The position numbers and the translations under genes are program-made. The notes under the pieces were generated by a model, which had not been told where the DNA came from, did not search any database, and worked only from the letters and a program-made list of their open reading frames with translations. 62,000 bases of DNA. Origin: Mesostigma viride. Taxonomy: Eukaryota; Streptophyta; Mesostigmatophyceae; Mesostigmatales; Mesostigmataceae. Shown piece after piece: positions 8,832 to 18,645 of this stretch. The stretch lies in contig RPFO01000022.1 of NCBI GenBank assembly GCA_009746045.1, positions 5,371,004 through 5,433,003 of the forward strand, in the 5' to 3' direction. Position 1 is the stretch's first letter; each line of letters begins with the position of its first letter.

Positions 8832-11267
8832 TTCCCCCACCGCCGATTCTCCGCACCCCGCACCCCCGCACCCCCCCACCCACCTAGATTAACGGACCCC
8901 CCCACACCCCGGCAGCCCGCAGTTCCCCTGCCGCAGTTCGTCGCTACTCGCAGTCCAATCTCCTCGCGGAGGCGACTACGTGGCGTGCCCCCACGCCCCC
9001 AATTTCTGCTGTCCGCCAGTGTCCGCCTGGCCCCAATGTAAACGAACCCCCACAGAAGCACTCTCGTCAGCTCATAATCACTCGGCCGTTCAGTTCTCCC
9101 TCTCGCGGCAGCTTATATTTCCCTTTCCTTCTGTTCGCTGCTACTCTCATCCTCCCCCAAGCCCGAGGAGTCTTCCCGTCTCTTCGACAGTTCACTCGAT
9201 TCGTCGCTACTCCTTTCCCTCCCCTAAACCTTCTTCCCCTCATTCGCGGCAACTCAATACGATTCAGTCCAGCCGTCTCTCTTTGTGCCCCTACGTGGCA
9301 TTTTCGCTTAGTATTCCTTACTTCTCAGAGGCCGCTCCCCCCCCCCGCGCCACTTCCCCTGCGTTTGCCACCGGAACTACCCGCCCCGCGCCACTTCCCC
9401 TGCGTTTTGCCACCGGAACTCCAAGCAGACGCGGACGCGTCAGCTTTTCCCCCACCGCCGATTCTCCGCACCCCGCACCCCCGCACCCCCCCACCCAAAC
9501 GGACCCCCCACACCCCGGCAGCCCTTACTTCTCAGAGGCCGCTCCCCCCCCCCGCGCCACTTCCCCTGCGTTTGCCACCGGAACTACCCTCGCCCAAGCA
9601 GTTTCCCTTTCCTTCTATTCGCTGCTACTCTCATCCTTCCCCAAGCCCGAGGAGTCTTCCCGTCTCTTCGAACAGCTCAGCTCCGGGCACCCCACGACCC
9701 ATTTTCGTCTCCAGTTCACTCGATTCGTCGCTACTCCTTTCCCTCCCCTAGCCCTTCTTCCCCTCATTCGCGGTAACTCAGTACGATTCAGTTCAGTCTC
9801 TCTTTGTGCCCCTACGTGGCATTTTGGCTTAGTATTCCTTACCTCTCATCAGAGGCCGCTCCCCCCCCCCGCGCCACTTGACACTTCCCCTGCGTTTGCC
9901 ACCGGAACTACCCCGCGCCCAAGCAGAGAGTTGTTTTTTACATCTAAAGGAGTATTCCTTACTTCTCAGAGGCCGCTCCCCCCCCCCGCGCCACTTCCCC
10001 TGCGTTTGCCACCGGAACTACCCTCGCCCAAGCAGTTTCCCTTTCCTTCTATTCGCTGCTACTCTCATCCTCCCCCAAGCCCGAGGAGTCTTCCCGTCTC
10101 TTCGAACAGCTCAGCTCCGGGCACCCCACGACCCATTTTCGTCTCCAGTTCACTCGATTCGTCGCTACTCCTTTCCCTCCCCTAGCCCTTCTTCCCCTCA
10201 TTCGCGGTAACTCAGTACGATTCAGTTCAGTCTCTCTTTGTGCCCCTACGTGGCATTTTCGCTTAGTATTTTTCCGGGTAAATGGGTATTTTTATTAACC
10301 AATAGGAATATCATTAGGTGAAGAGGTACCACGTATCGACCAGCTGGTTACCCTCTGAGGGTAGTGTGATAGGTGAAAGGTTTAGAAAGGAGCATTGTGT
10401 GACCAGGGGAGCCAAGTGACGCGCGTAAGGTCACCGTGAGGAATGCAAGTAAACACCCTGTTGCGTCCCAGGAGAGCATGGAAGAGCTCCAAGGGGCTGG
10501 GCCTGTCATTGTTGGGCCCGGGGTCCCACACCTTGTATTGTTCTTGCGCCAAGAGCCAAGCGCGACGCATTTTCGCTTAGTATTCCTTACCTCTCAGAGG
10601 CCGCTCCCCCCCCCCGCGCCACTTCCCCTGCGTTTGCCACCGGAACTACCCGCCCCGCGCCACTTCCCCTGCGTTTTGCCGCTTAGTATTCCTTACTTCT
10701 CAGAGGCCGCTCCCCCCCCCCGCGCCACTTCCCCTGCGTTTGCCACCGGAACTACCCTCGCCCAAGCAGAGAGTTGTTTTTTTATACACTTACTACGTGG
10801 CATTTTCGCTTAGTATTCCTTACTTCTCAGAGGCCGCTCCCCCCCCCGCGCCACTTCCCCTGCGTTTGCCACCGGAACTACCCTCGCCCAAGCAGTTTCC
10901 CTTTCCTTCTATTCGCTGCTACTCTCATCCTCCCCCAGCCCGAGGAGTCTTCCCGTCTCTTCGAACAGCTCAGCTCCGGGCACCCCACGACCCATTTTCG
11001 TCTCCAGTTCACTCGATTCGTCGCTACTCCTTTCCCTCCCCTAGCCCTTCTTCCCCTCATTCGCGGTAACTCAGTACGATTCAGTTCAGTCTCTCTTTGT
11101 GCCCCTACGTGGCATTTTCGCTTAGTATTCCTTACCTCTCAGAGGCCGCTCCCCCCCCCCGCGCCACTTCCCCTGCGTTTGCCACCGGAACTACCCGCCC
11201 CGCGCCACTTCCCCTGCGTTTGCCACCGGAACTACCCCGCGCCCAAGCAGAGAGTTGTTCCTCAGTA
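8832..11267. repeat. C-rich dispersed/tandem repeat array, continued at 25731-25905
   Basis: Two modules alternate. Module A (cttctcagaggccgctcc, then poly-C, then cgccacttcccctgcgttt and ccaccggaact) occurs at about 9319, 9527, 9837, 9957, 10588, 10693, 10819 and 11128, and twice more beyond the Copia element (25731, 25825). Module B (about 235 bp, from 'tttccctttccttctattcgc' to 'tggcattttcgcttagta') has near-identical copies at about 9599, 10035 and 10897 and a diverged one at about 9111. Long open frames across it are an effect of the C-rich composition. It is the target into which the Copia element and a non-LTR fragment inserted. Confidence 0.75.
10271..10566 (-). mobile_element. Truncated non-LTR fragment, family C, copy 2, with 18-bp TSD
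   Basis: Flanked by the 18-bp duplication GCATTTTCGCTTAGTATT (10253-10270 and 10567-10584) of module B of the surrounding repeat. It encodes RRAWLLAQEQYKVWDPGPNN ... WLPWSHNAPF (stop at 10382), the homologue of the peptide at 8535-8737 at roughly 60% identity by eye. Its 3' end (TTAATAAAAATACCC, CCGGAAAAA) resembles that of copy 1. Both copies are 5'-truncated at nearly the same codon. Confidence 0.75.
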
Positions 11268-11272
11268 TTCCT

Positions 11273-11704
11273 TGTCAGAAGTATCGACACACCTGCCTGA
11301 AACTAGTACTTATAGTTTAGTGCTAGCTCTGGACTACATGAACGGGCATGTGCCGCATGTTTAAGTTCTGTTCCATAAGTGACCCAGTCATTCTGTGACT
11401 GACCTTGAACTTTGGTTGTGAATGGTTGGCTTGAGATCACGTTATGATTGTAACTGCCACACAGTCAGAAAAGAACCGGTTTGGTGTGGCCACGTTGTAG
11501 GTAGATCATAACTGCTACCCAGTAGCTGAGCCTGGAATTGTTTAAAAGGCGATTCTACGCACCTTGTTTGCCCTCTCAGTACCTCACACCTCACACACTC
11601 CTGTGGTGGAACTAGCAGCCGGCCAGCTGCCGACTGAGACTTATTTTTATCTGAGTGAAATAAAGTAAAACTTTGTGGCAAACATTGTTTTCTCACTCCT
11701 AACA
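11273..11704 (+). repeat. 5' LTR of the Copia element
   Basis: Starts TGTCAGAAGTATCG and ends CACTCCTAACA. It contains AATAAA near 11658 (tgaaataaagt) and a TGTAA near 11447, both possible poly(A) signals. It is near-identical to 25290-25725. Confidence 0.93.
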
Positions 11705-11722
11705 TGGCATCGGAGTGCGGTT
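11705..11722 (+). other. Primer-binding site
   Basis: TGGCATCGGAGTGCGGTT immediately follows the 5' LTR. The start resembles the TGGTATCAGAG primer site of many plant Copia elements, which pairs with the 3' end of initiator-Met tRNA, with two differences in the first eleven bases. Confidence 0.65.
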
Positions 11723-11954
11723 CGCACGCCTTTCGACCTGCTTACCGCTGGTAAAAGTCGTTTCCCGAGGCTCTGCTCGCGGTTGACTTTAGATTTGTGT
11801 ATTTCGGCGAGATTTGCATGACGACAGCGTAGGCGGAGGTTTGATTCCCGTCTGGCGCGTGATACGAAAGGTGCTTGGTTCGATTCCTGGCCGGAATCTA
11901 TTATTGGCCAACGTTACCTTTTTTTCCGGAGTTTTTTGCTGTTTTTTTGCTGGA

Positions 11955-12965
11955 ATGGCTTCCGGCACTCGCAGCCAGGTCGCTTCCGCGGGTCGCGCTG
12001 CTGGCAGTAACGATTTTGATGCCGATGACGCTGCCGGTCTGGCCGCTTTGACTGCATCATCCGTAACTCTTACCGATTCGGGTCTCCCAGGCGAAGTATT
12101 TTTTGACGCAGCAGCTGGGCTGGCTGCCCTGGCTTTGCACCCGCCAGGTGGTGACGAGGACGCCGCCCACGGTGCTCCCGACGGTGAGAATCCGGCGGTT
12201 GACGGTGGTGGTTTGAGCCGCGGTACGGCGGGGGGGGGCCCCGCCCGAGCCTCCTTTGTGGCTTGCAAGGAGCTTTTGAAGGATGTTCGTGGGGTCAAGG
12301 TTTTTACCGGCTCAGATTGGACGCTGTGGATCCCTTTTAAGGACCATTTCTTGGGCCTTGTTTCCCTTTATGCTGGCCTCCTTGGAGTGCTGGCAGGTGT
12401 TGTCCAGAACGTGCAACTGGATCGGCTCCTTTACGTTGCCTTGTTGGCCGTCGTCGATGGGCCTGCGCGTGCCTTGATGCAGACGCTCCCCCTGGATCGT
12501 CGCCTGGGCAGTCTGGCCATCACCAAGCTCATCCAGGTCTATGAGCATGGCAAGCTCACCAAGTCCATGCGTCTGGACTTGTGGAAACAAATGGCCCAAC
12601 TTCGTCAAACTGCTCGCGAGACTGTGGAGCCGTATGTGAACCGCTCGGAACTGCTGTACGCCAAGCTACAGGCTGCAGGCATTACGTTCCCAGTCGCTGC
12701 CTTCATTGCCAGCGTCCTCAGCGGTCTGCGCGCCGAGTACAGGCCCGCGCTAATCTCCCTCCGTCTTGACGAGGTCGAGACTGTTCCGGTCCTGCGGCAG
12801 CGCCTGATGGAAGTTGAAGATCTGCTGACGGGTGGCCTCCCGTCCCCTGCAGATTCTGGCTCTGCCTCCAACCACGCATACCATACCCCTGGCCGGGGGC
12901 GTGGCCCACGGCATGGCGGTGCCCGCGGCAACGGCAACGGCAGCAGCAACGGCACCGGCAACGGA

Positions 12966-13007
<42 letters not shown>

Positions 13008-13551
13008 CACGGCAACGGCCGCGCCCACGGCAATGGCCACGGCCACGGCCACAGCCATGGCGGCAGCAGCGGGGGGCGCGGCGGGCGCGGTGGTGGTCGC
13101 GGTGGTGGCGCAGGGGTCGGGCGTGGTCGCGGGCCGCCCTGCTCCGTCTGCGCCAAGCCTGGACATGACGCCGCCACCTGCTGGACTGCCCATCCCGCCC
13201 AGCGCCCTGCTCACCTCCGCGGTGACGGCGCCGGGCACGCCCATCACACCGACGCAGGCCTGCCTCCCTTGGAGACGACGTACGCGTTCCACGTGGGTCG
13301 AGGCCCTTTGTGTGCTTCCCTGCGCGCCAACCCTTTAGGTGCTTCCCTGCGCGACGGTGTGCAGCCTCACGGGCAGGCCTCGCTTCGTCCAGTGCACGGC
13401 CTTGCGCCTTCCCCGTCCCGCTCGGGCAGTCGTCTCTCGGCACCCCGCCCCAGCACCTCCTCGGACTCGACGGCTGGTTCCTCAACCACCGCTCCTTCTG
13501 TGCTTCACACGGCCGCAACGGCCTCGGCTAGGTGTGCCCCGGAGTGGGTGG
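11955..13551 (+). CDS. gag: Copia gag part of a gag-pol polyprotein (first 532 codons)
   Basis: The open frame extends upstream to a TTG codon, but the first ATG in frame is 11955 (MASGTRSQVASAG). The middle part has the helical capsid-like region of Copia gag (DWTLWIPFKDHFLGLV ... LDLWKQMAQLRQTARETVEP). After a Gly-Asn-rich repeat (about residues 330-365, encoded by a GGCAAC microsatellite) comes a zinc knuckle, CSVCAKPGHDAATC (CX2CX4HX4C). The frame is cut at 13551 by the second retrotransposon. Across the excised insertion and one TSD it continues in register into the protease DTGA motif at 21650, so gag and pol formed one ORF. Confidence 0.88.
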
Positions 13552-14248
13552 AGTTAACGTTCTTCGCACACGCAATGTGAAGGGTATGGTTGCAATGCCG
13601 CAATGTGTGAATATGGTTGGAAACGGAGCTTTGTTAAATTGGATAATGTTACAGCGCTCACACACTTGAGGCTTGTACACGCGTTTGCCAAGTCAAGGCA
13701 CAACACGTGAGGCGGGCTCGCAAGAGATCTGCCCAAATGGCACTGGCCTATTGTTTATATACTTGTGCACTGTGCTTGCTAGTCCTGAGCAACCTAAGAG
13801 GTATGCTCAGTAATAACACTCCCGGTACAGTATTCACTACCTGTACAGCGCCCAGTTACTATACAGTAGGTCTGCCATACAGGCACAGTGACCACAGAGC
13901 ACAGTCCACAGTGACTATTGCATCTGCACCTAGAAGTCCAGGACTAAGCCTGCGGTACCGACAGACCACAGGTTAAGGTTCCTATTTCCTGCGTACGACG
14001 TATCAAGCCAATACCGTCGTAGGTACAGCACCTAATTCCTGTCAGCCCAGGAATTACTGTCGACCCCATATGTCGTCGGCAAATATTCACGTCCGACTTA
14101 GAAGAACAGCCGGCTCGCGCTCGCGCGCGACCGGGAAGTCGGAACGCCATAACTTTCTTGATACTTGTCGGAATGACCTCGTTCCGGTGCCGCTGGAATC
14201 GCAGAGATATGCCGAATCAGGAACACGCCAATGCGCTTGGCGTTAACT
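13552..14248 (-). repeat. 3' LTR of the nested element
   Basis: 697 bp with 8-bp inverted ends AGTTAACG/CGTTAACT. It is separated from pol by about 0.8 kb of non-coding sequence. The internal boundary is defined by divergence from the other LTR at 'ccaatcc' (14249). Confidence 0.9.
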
Positions 14249-14272
14249 CCAATCCTTTCTTTTCTTGAGCTG
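14249..14272 (-). other. Polypurine tract of the nested element
   Basis: Read on the minus strand this is TCAAGAAAAGAAAGGATTGG ending at the LTR. It is in the correct position and strand for plus-strand priming. Confidence 0.7.
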
Positions 14273-14317
14273 TAGCAGCTCACACAAGTTTACATACAAA
14301 CACACACAATGGGTACT

Positions 14318-14437
14318 GGACATCCTCCCCGACTACAAGTCACAACCCACTGGGCATGACAGCCAGCTTGGATTCCTGGACATCCTCCCCGACTACAAGT
14401 CACAACCCACTGGGCATGACAGTCAGCTTGGATTCCT
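14318..14437. repeat. 60-bp direct tandem duplication inside the nested element
   Basis: Two near-identical 60-bp units (ctggacatcctccccgacta ... cagcttggattc), with a single difference seen (cagcc/cagtc). They lie between the 3' LTR and the end of pol. Confidence 0.8.
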
Positions 14438-15054
14438 TATTATATGTACATAGCACCCATACTGGTTCAGGAGCACAAACAAATTACAATGAGTCCCTAT
14501 CCCTTCACGGGAGGCTCGTTGTGTTACCCATGTACAAGAGGTTGGCCAACTGTGGCAGCCCATAGGTGTTCAGTTAAGAACTTGAGAAGTATGTACAACC
14601 TTCAGGACCTTAGGCGAAACCCCACAGATCACCCACAACAGCTCATCAGAAAACATTGCTGACCCCCAGACGGGAGTCGGCGCCGGTCTGCTGCCCCTTA
14701 TCGAACCAGACACAACATCTACGCGAAGCACATGCAAAACACAAGCTCCCTACTCGTTCCAACCGTGGAAAATCAGGGGACCTGTCGCCACCTCACCAGC
14801 ATGGTGGATGGGTCAGCCAGTCCGTGAAACTCCGCCTTAAGACGGCACCAGGGAATCGAACCCCGCCCACAAACCACAGATCTGGGGAAACCTCAGACTG
14901 AGATGAAAACCCCAGATAGACATCTCTCCATCAGAGACAATGTCAGACATTCCCACACCAGAGACATGTCTCACCCCTCAAGGTGTGCTCAGGATTATGT
15001 ACAATCAAGCTCCCAGCCTGATATCCAGAGACTTAAGCACCCAGCTCTCAGCTT

Positions 15055-18000
15055 TTAGACAGATAGACCGACTTGACAGTCAGCATTCATGAGCTTCCTC
15101 AGTACATTGTACTGGGCTGGGGCCTTGTGTGGCAGCTTTGTCAATGCATCAGCAGGGTTCTCCTCGCCAGGGATATGCTTCAAGTCAACCAAACTGGCCA
15201 ACTCCTTCAGCAACAAATAATCCAGGTCCCGGCTCCTGGCCAGCTGCTTGTGAACAAACTGGACCATACCCATGCTGTCTGTTAGCAACAACGTCTCCAT
15301 CTGCAAGGTCCAAGGGGTAACTGAAGCCAGCTCCAGCATTAACTCCTTTATGTACAGGCTGGACTGGATCCCCTCGCATATGGCCCTGCATTCTGCCACA
15401 TCTGAACTGATACAGACCCTCTTCTGCAGTCTGCTGTACCAGCTGAACAAACTTGCCCTGCTCTGATAAAAAGCAAACAGAGCAGCAGATCTCCCCCTGA
15501 CCTTGGTAACCTGGCGAGCATCCATGGAACTGTCAACAAAGATCTCCAAGGTGATAGGCTGGGTAAAGTCAATCCCAGACAAAATCAGATCAGGGGTACT
15601 CTCCACCAACCGGGCTATGACTCGAGGCTTCTCATCCTCAAGCACCTCATCAGGCATTCTGCTATGGACCATCAAAGACGGACCACAGATGCTGGCAAAC
15701 CAGGCCCACATGCCTCTCAACTCAGGTCCTGCAGCCTGGGTGATCTTCTCTGGCAAGGCCTTCACAATGGTCTGTTTATAATCTCCTCCAGCCTGAAGCC
15801 TGATACTCCACTCCCCGTCCCTCCTGAACAGGGTAGCCTGCATTCCACAGAACACTACAGGCTTGTTGGGCTCCTGCCACAGCTCCTTGCCCAGTGAAAA
15901 CTTGCCACTGATGACAGGAATAAACTTCTTCAGCCAGGTCGTGGGGGCTAGCAAATGCAGATCATCTCCATGCAAACTAGCATACACTGGCAGACCCTCC
16001 CATTGGGCCAGCAGCAAACAGGGATCAACTGAAGACACTCTCAAGCCACACTCACTGATCAGAGCTTCCTGCAGCGTGAGTCTCCAGATGATTGGGCTCG
16101 ACCTGAGTCCTTCCAGGCCCTTCAGAATAACCAGGAATTGTTGATGCAGCTCCAGCTTCCAGATGGCAGGCACCTCAACACAGTAAGGCTCATCCTGCTT
16201 CCACACCCTCCTGGCCACTTCTGGATCAGATTTTAAAAATGCCCTCTTGAAGTCCAGCAGCACTGATGACATAGCTGCTCCCCTGTTCAGCAACCCCACG
16301 TAGAGACATAGCAAAATTCTCCATGTGTCGTGTAGCATCCCTGGCGTGTATAGCTCCTCTCCTGGCAGACTCCCCGTGCCGTGATACTCATTCAGGACAG
16401 GCCTGACATGGGGCACTGATACCTCATCCACAACCTTCCTCTTCAGCACAAATCTCAAAGCAAGCTTCCTTGATGCTGGGGGACGTCTGTCTGTTGGTGC
16501 AGCACACTCAAACTGCAACCACTCCTCCAATGCCTTGGAGAAGGCGAGCTTCCAAGCCTCAAACAAAGTAGGCGAGCTCATCTCTTGGACCAGCTGGTCA
16601 TATGTCAAAGGAGAGTGTGCAGCAAGGCTCCTGTGAGTTATGCCAATACTGCTGGGGTGCAACACAGCTGGAATCACCAAACTGGCCGCTGGGGGCACCT
16701 CCCCTTCATCCCATTTTACACCCTTGACCGGCTTGGCCCTGCACCTGACTGGAAATGTTGTCCTGAAATTTTCTAGGGGAATCATCCCCCAGCCATCTCT
16801 TCTCAGAGCTGTAGCTCTGATAGAAATCCCAGGATTGCCCAGAAAATTCTGACCCAAAATCACAGGGCCATCATAGTCCTCTAGGACAAGGAAGGTCACA
16901 TCCACACCCATGACAGGGGCAGTAACCTCTCCCAACACCCTTAGATGCGTCCTACCACTGAAATCAGACACCCAGGGGCAACTTGGTTCTCCGACCAGCA
17001 GTTCTCCTGTATGCTGAGGTCCCATGACAGAAACCTGTGCATTGGTATCTATCTCCATGGCAGCTACCTCAGGTTCATCCAACTGGACAAGCTTGGACAC
17101 CTTAGGCTCCTTCTTGGCTCTTTGCAAAGCCTGTACAATATCTGATAGACGCACACCCCTAGGCCTGGTGTCGGGCCGTTCCGGAGGTGCAGCCTGTCCG
17201 CCTGCTTGCCCAACCACCGTATGTGAAGGTACCCCAGGGGCCGGGCCAGGGTCACCCTGAGGGCTCGATACAGCTGTAGCACCCTGATCAGGAAGCTCCA
17301 CGTCACCCCCGCCTTGTACACCAGCGGGCACCTGGAAGAGGTCTCCTTGATTACCTCCCCGGGGACGGATCTTTGACCAGGACAGACGGTGCACTGCTTG
17401 GGAGCCATCAATGGCCACCCAGCACTTATGGCCAGCGGCTTCTACTCGGGTCACCACCCCATCATGCCAGCTGCCACGTTTCCCTGGAAAGCTTGGTTCC
17501 TTCCACACAACAACCTGTTGTCCAACGTTAGGTTCTAGGACACTCCAGCCCTTGTCTTTCTGCCTCAGCTTGAGGAACTTGGCCTCTAGCTTCTCCTTCC
17601 ATGCCTGCTCAGCATCAGCTGGCAGCATCCTGGTATGCAGCATAAGAGGATTGATGGCAATGTCACCAAAGAACATGGGAGTCCTCAGGTTCAGCCTGTC
17701 CTCCACAGAACGTAGCCATGCAGATGTCACAATGGCAGATGACGTCCTTGGAATCCTCTCCACCAGCAGCACAGTCTTGATCTCTTGGATGGCTCTCTCC
17801 ACCACCCCTTGCTGGCCGTGGCTCTCCCTGGGTGTAATCAGCAACTCTGGAAACTCTGGCAGGTTCTCACAGCACTCAAACTGAATGTCACACTGCAACA
17901 ACTCCAACCCAGGGTACCTGCTCCTTGTCAACTTCAGAGCAGCAATCAATGTAGGCTTCTCCATGTCAGGCAGGATCTCTAGGGTCTTGTACTTGGTATA

Positions 18001-18645
18001 TCTGTCCACTGCCACCAGCAGCTTCAAACCCCTGATTCTCTGAATATCTACCTGCACATGGCCTGGCTGCAAAATAGGAGTCCTGGCATGAGACTGCTTG
18101 GGCTTTCTAGCAACTAGCCTGCACTTGCAAGCTTGAGCAACCTGTTGGCAGATGGAGTACAACTCACTTCCTCCCAGCCGTCTAGCAACTTGCAAAGACT
18201 GAGCTGCATGGCCAAACATGGTATGCAACCTTGAGGCAATGTCATACAAGAGAGAAAACCTTTTATTGTCATTATTAGCACTCAAGGTATGTACAGATCC
18301 CTTATGTACAGGAGGCACCAGGGTCGTGCCTGTCAGACTGTCTCCAGCCCTATCCTCATCCTGACCATCCTGTGCCAGTCCTGCACGGTCAGAATGCTTC
18401 TGAGATCCACCTGGGTCCACATCACCAGGTCCTACCTCAGGCTCAGCACCGCCATGGCGGGCACGTTGGCGAGTAACCACTGCAGCTACAGCTGGCATAC
18501 TCTCTGTGGTAACCAAGCTTGCCCCATCGTGTCCAATAGGCTCTTTCACTAGAGCATGGGGCTGCCCCTCACTGCTGTCACTAGCAGCTTCATTACACAC
18601 CCCTGGGGGCACCCTCCAGGGTTCAGGGATGTGTGCAGGCTCAAG
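15055..18645 (-). CDS. pol: Pol of the nested element: integrase-protease-RT-RNase H
   Basis: Open from just after the gag TGA (18648-18646) to 15055. Residues are counted from codon 18612. Integrase: HTMFGH...CKC zinc-like motif (~130-165), catalytic D189 (VDIQRIRG), D242 (QCDIQFE), E272 (GVVERAIQE). A retropepsin-like domain follows, not precedes: MEIDTNAQVSVMG (D522, with Asn replacing the usual Gly of DTG) and later GPVILGQNFLGNPGISI. RT is Copia-like: ALRFVLKRKV, LLDFKRAFL (D787), and a HGDD box (D883, D884) where Copia usually has YVDD. RNase H: FVDSSMD (D1027), SSDVAECRA, LLTDS, HIPGEENPADALTK (~1146). The RT and RNase H identify a Ty1/Copia relative. The protease position between integrase and RT is unusual. 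Confidence 0.88.
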   Translation of the reverse strand, partial: LEPAHIPEPWRVPPGVCNEAASDSSEGQPHALVKEPIGHDGASLVTTESMPAVAAVVTRQRARHGGAEPEVGPGDVDPGGSQKHSDRAGLAQDGQDEDRAGDSLTGTTLVPPVHKGSVHTLSANNDNKRFSLLYDIASRLHTMFGHAAQSLQVARRLGGSELYSICQQVAQACKCRLVARKPKQSHARTPILQPGHVQVDIQRIRGLKLLVAVDRYTKYKTLEILPDMEKPTLIAALKLTRSRYPGLELLQCDIQFECCENLPEFPELLITPRESHGQQGVVERAIQEIKTVLLVERIPRTSSAIVTSAWLRSVEDRLNLRTPMFFGDIAINPLMLHTRMLPADAEQAWKEKLEAKFLKLRQKDKGWSVLEPNVGQQVVVWKEPSFPGKRGSWHDGVVTRVEAAGHKCWVAIDGSQAVHRLSWSKIRPRGGNQGDLFQVPAGVQGGGDVELPDQGATAVSSPQGDPGPAPGVPSHTVVGQAGGQAAPPERPDTRPRGVRLSDIVQALQRAKKEPKVSKLVQLDEPEVAAMEIDTNAQVSVMGPQHTGELLVGEPSCPWVSDFSGRTHLRVLGEVTAPVMGVDVTFLVLEDYDGPVILGQNFLGNPGISIRATALRRDGWGMIPLENFRTTFPVRCRAKPVKGVKWDEGEVPPAASLVIPAVLHPSSIGITHRSLAAHSPLTYDQLVQEMSSPTLFEAWKLAFSKALEEWLQFECAAPTDRRPPASRKLALRFVLKRKVVDEVSVPHVRPVLNEYHGTGSLPGEELYTPGMLHDTWRILLCLYVGLLNRGAAMSSVLLDFKRAFLKSDPEVARRVWKQDEPYCVEVPAIWKLELHQQFLVILKGLEGLRSSPIIWRLTLQEALISECGLRVSSVDPCLLLAQWEGLPVYASLHGDDLHLLAPTTWLKKFIPVISGKFSLGKELWQEPNKPVVFCGMQATLFRRDGEWSIRLQAGGDYKQTIVKALPEKITQAAGPELRGMWAWFASICGPSLMVHSRMPDEVLEDEKPRVIARLVESTPDLILSGIDFTQPITLEIFVDSSMDARQVTKVRGRSAALFAFYQSRASLFSWYSRLQKRVCISSDVAECRAICEGIQSSLYIKELMLELASVTPWTLQMETLLLTDSMGMVQFVHKQLARSRDLDYLLLKELASLVDLKHIPGEENPADALTKLPHKAPAQYNVLRKLMNADCQVGLSV

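Noticed and set aside
8980-10185. 401-codon plus-strand ORF, Pro/Ser-rich
   Set aside because: Runs through the C-rich A/B repeat modules; internal peptide repeats simply follow the DNA repeats and there is no domain.
11840-11890. tRNA-like GGTTCGATTCC in the Copia leader (and its reverse at 14850 in the nested element)
   Set aside because: Only a T-arm-like box is present; no acceptor stem, D-arm or anticodon loop could be paired, so no tRNA gene is called.
12605-13518. Long minus-strand and alternative-frame ORFs opposite Copia gag
   Set aside because: Shadows of the GGCAAC-rich gag coding sequence.
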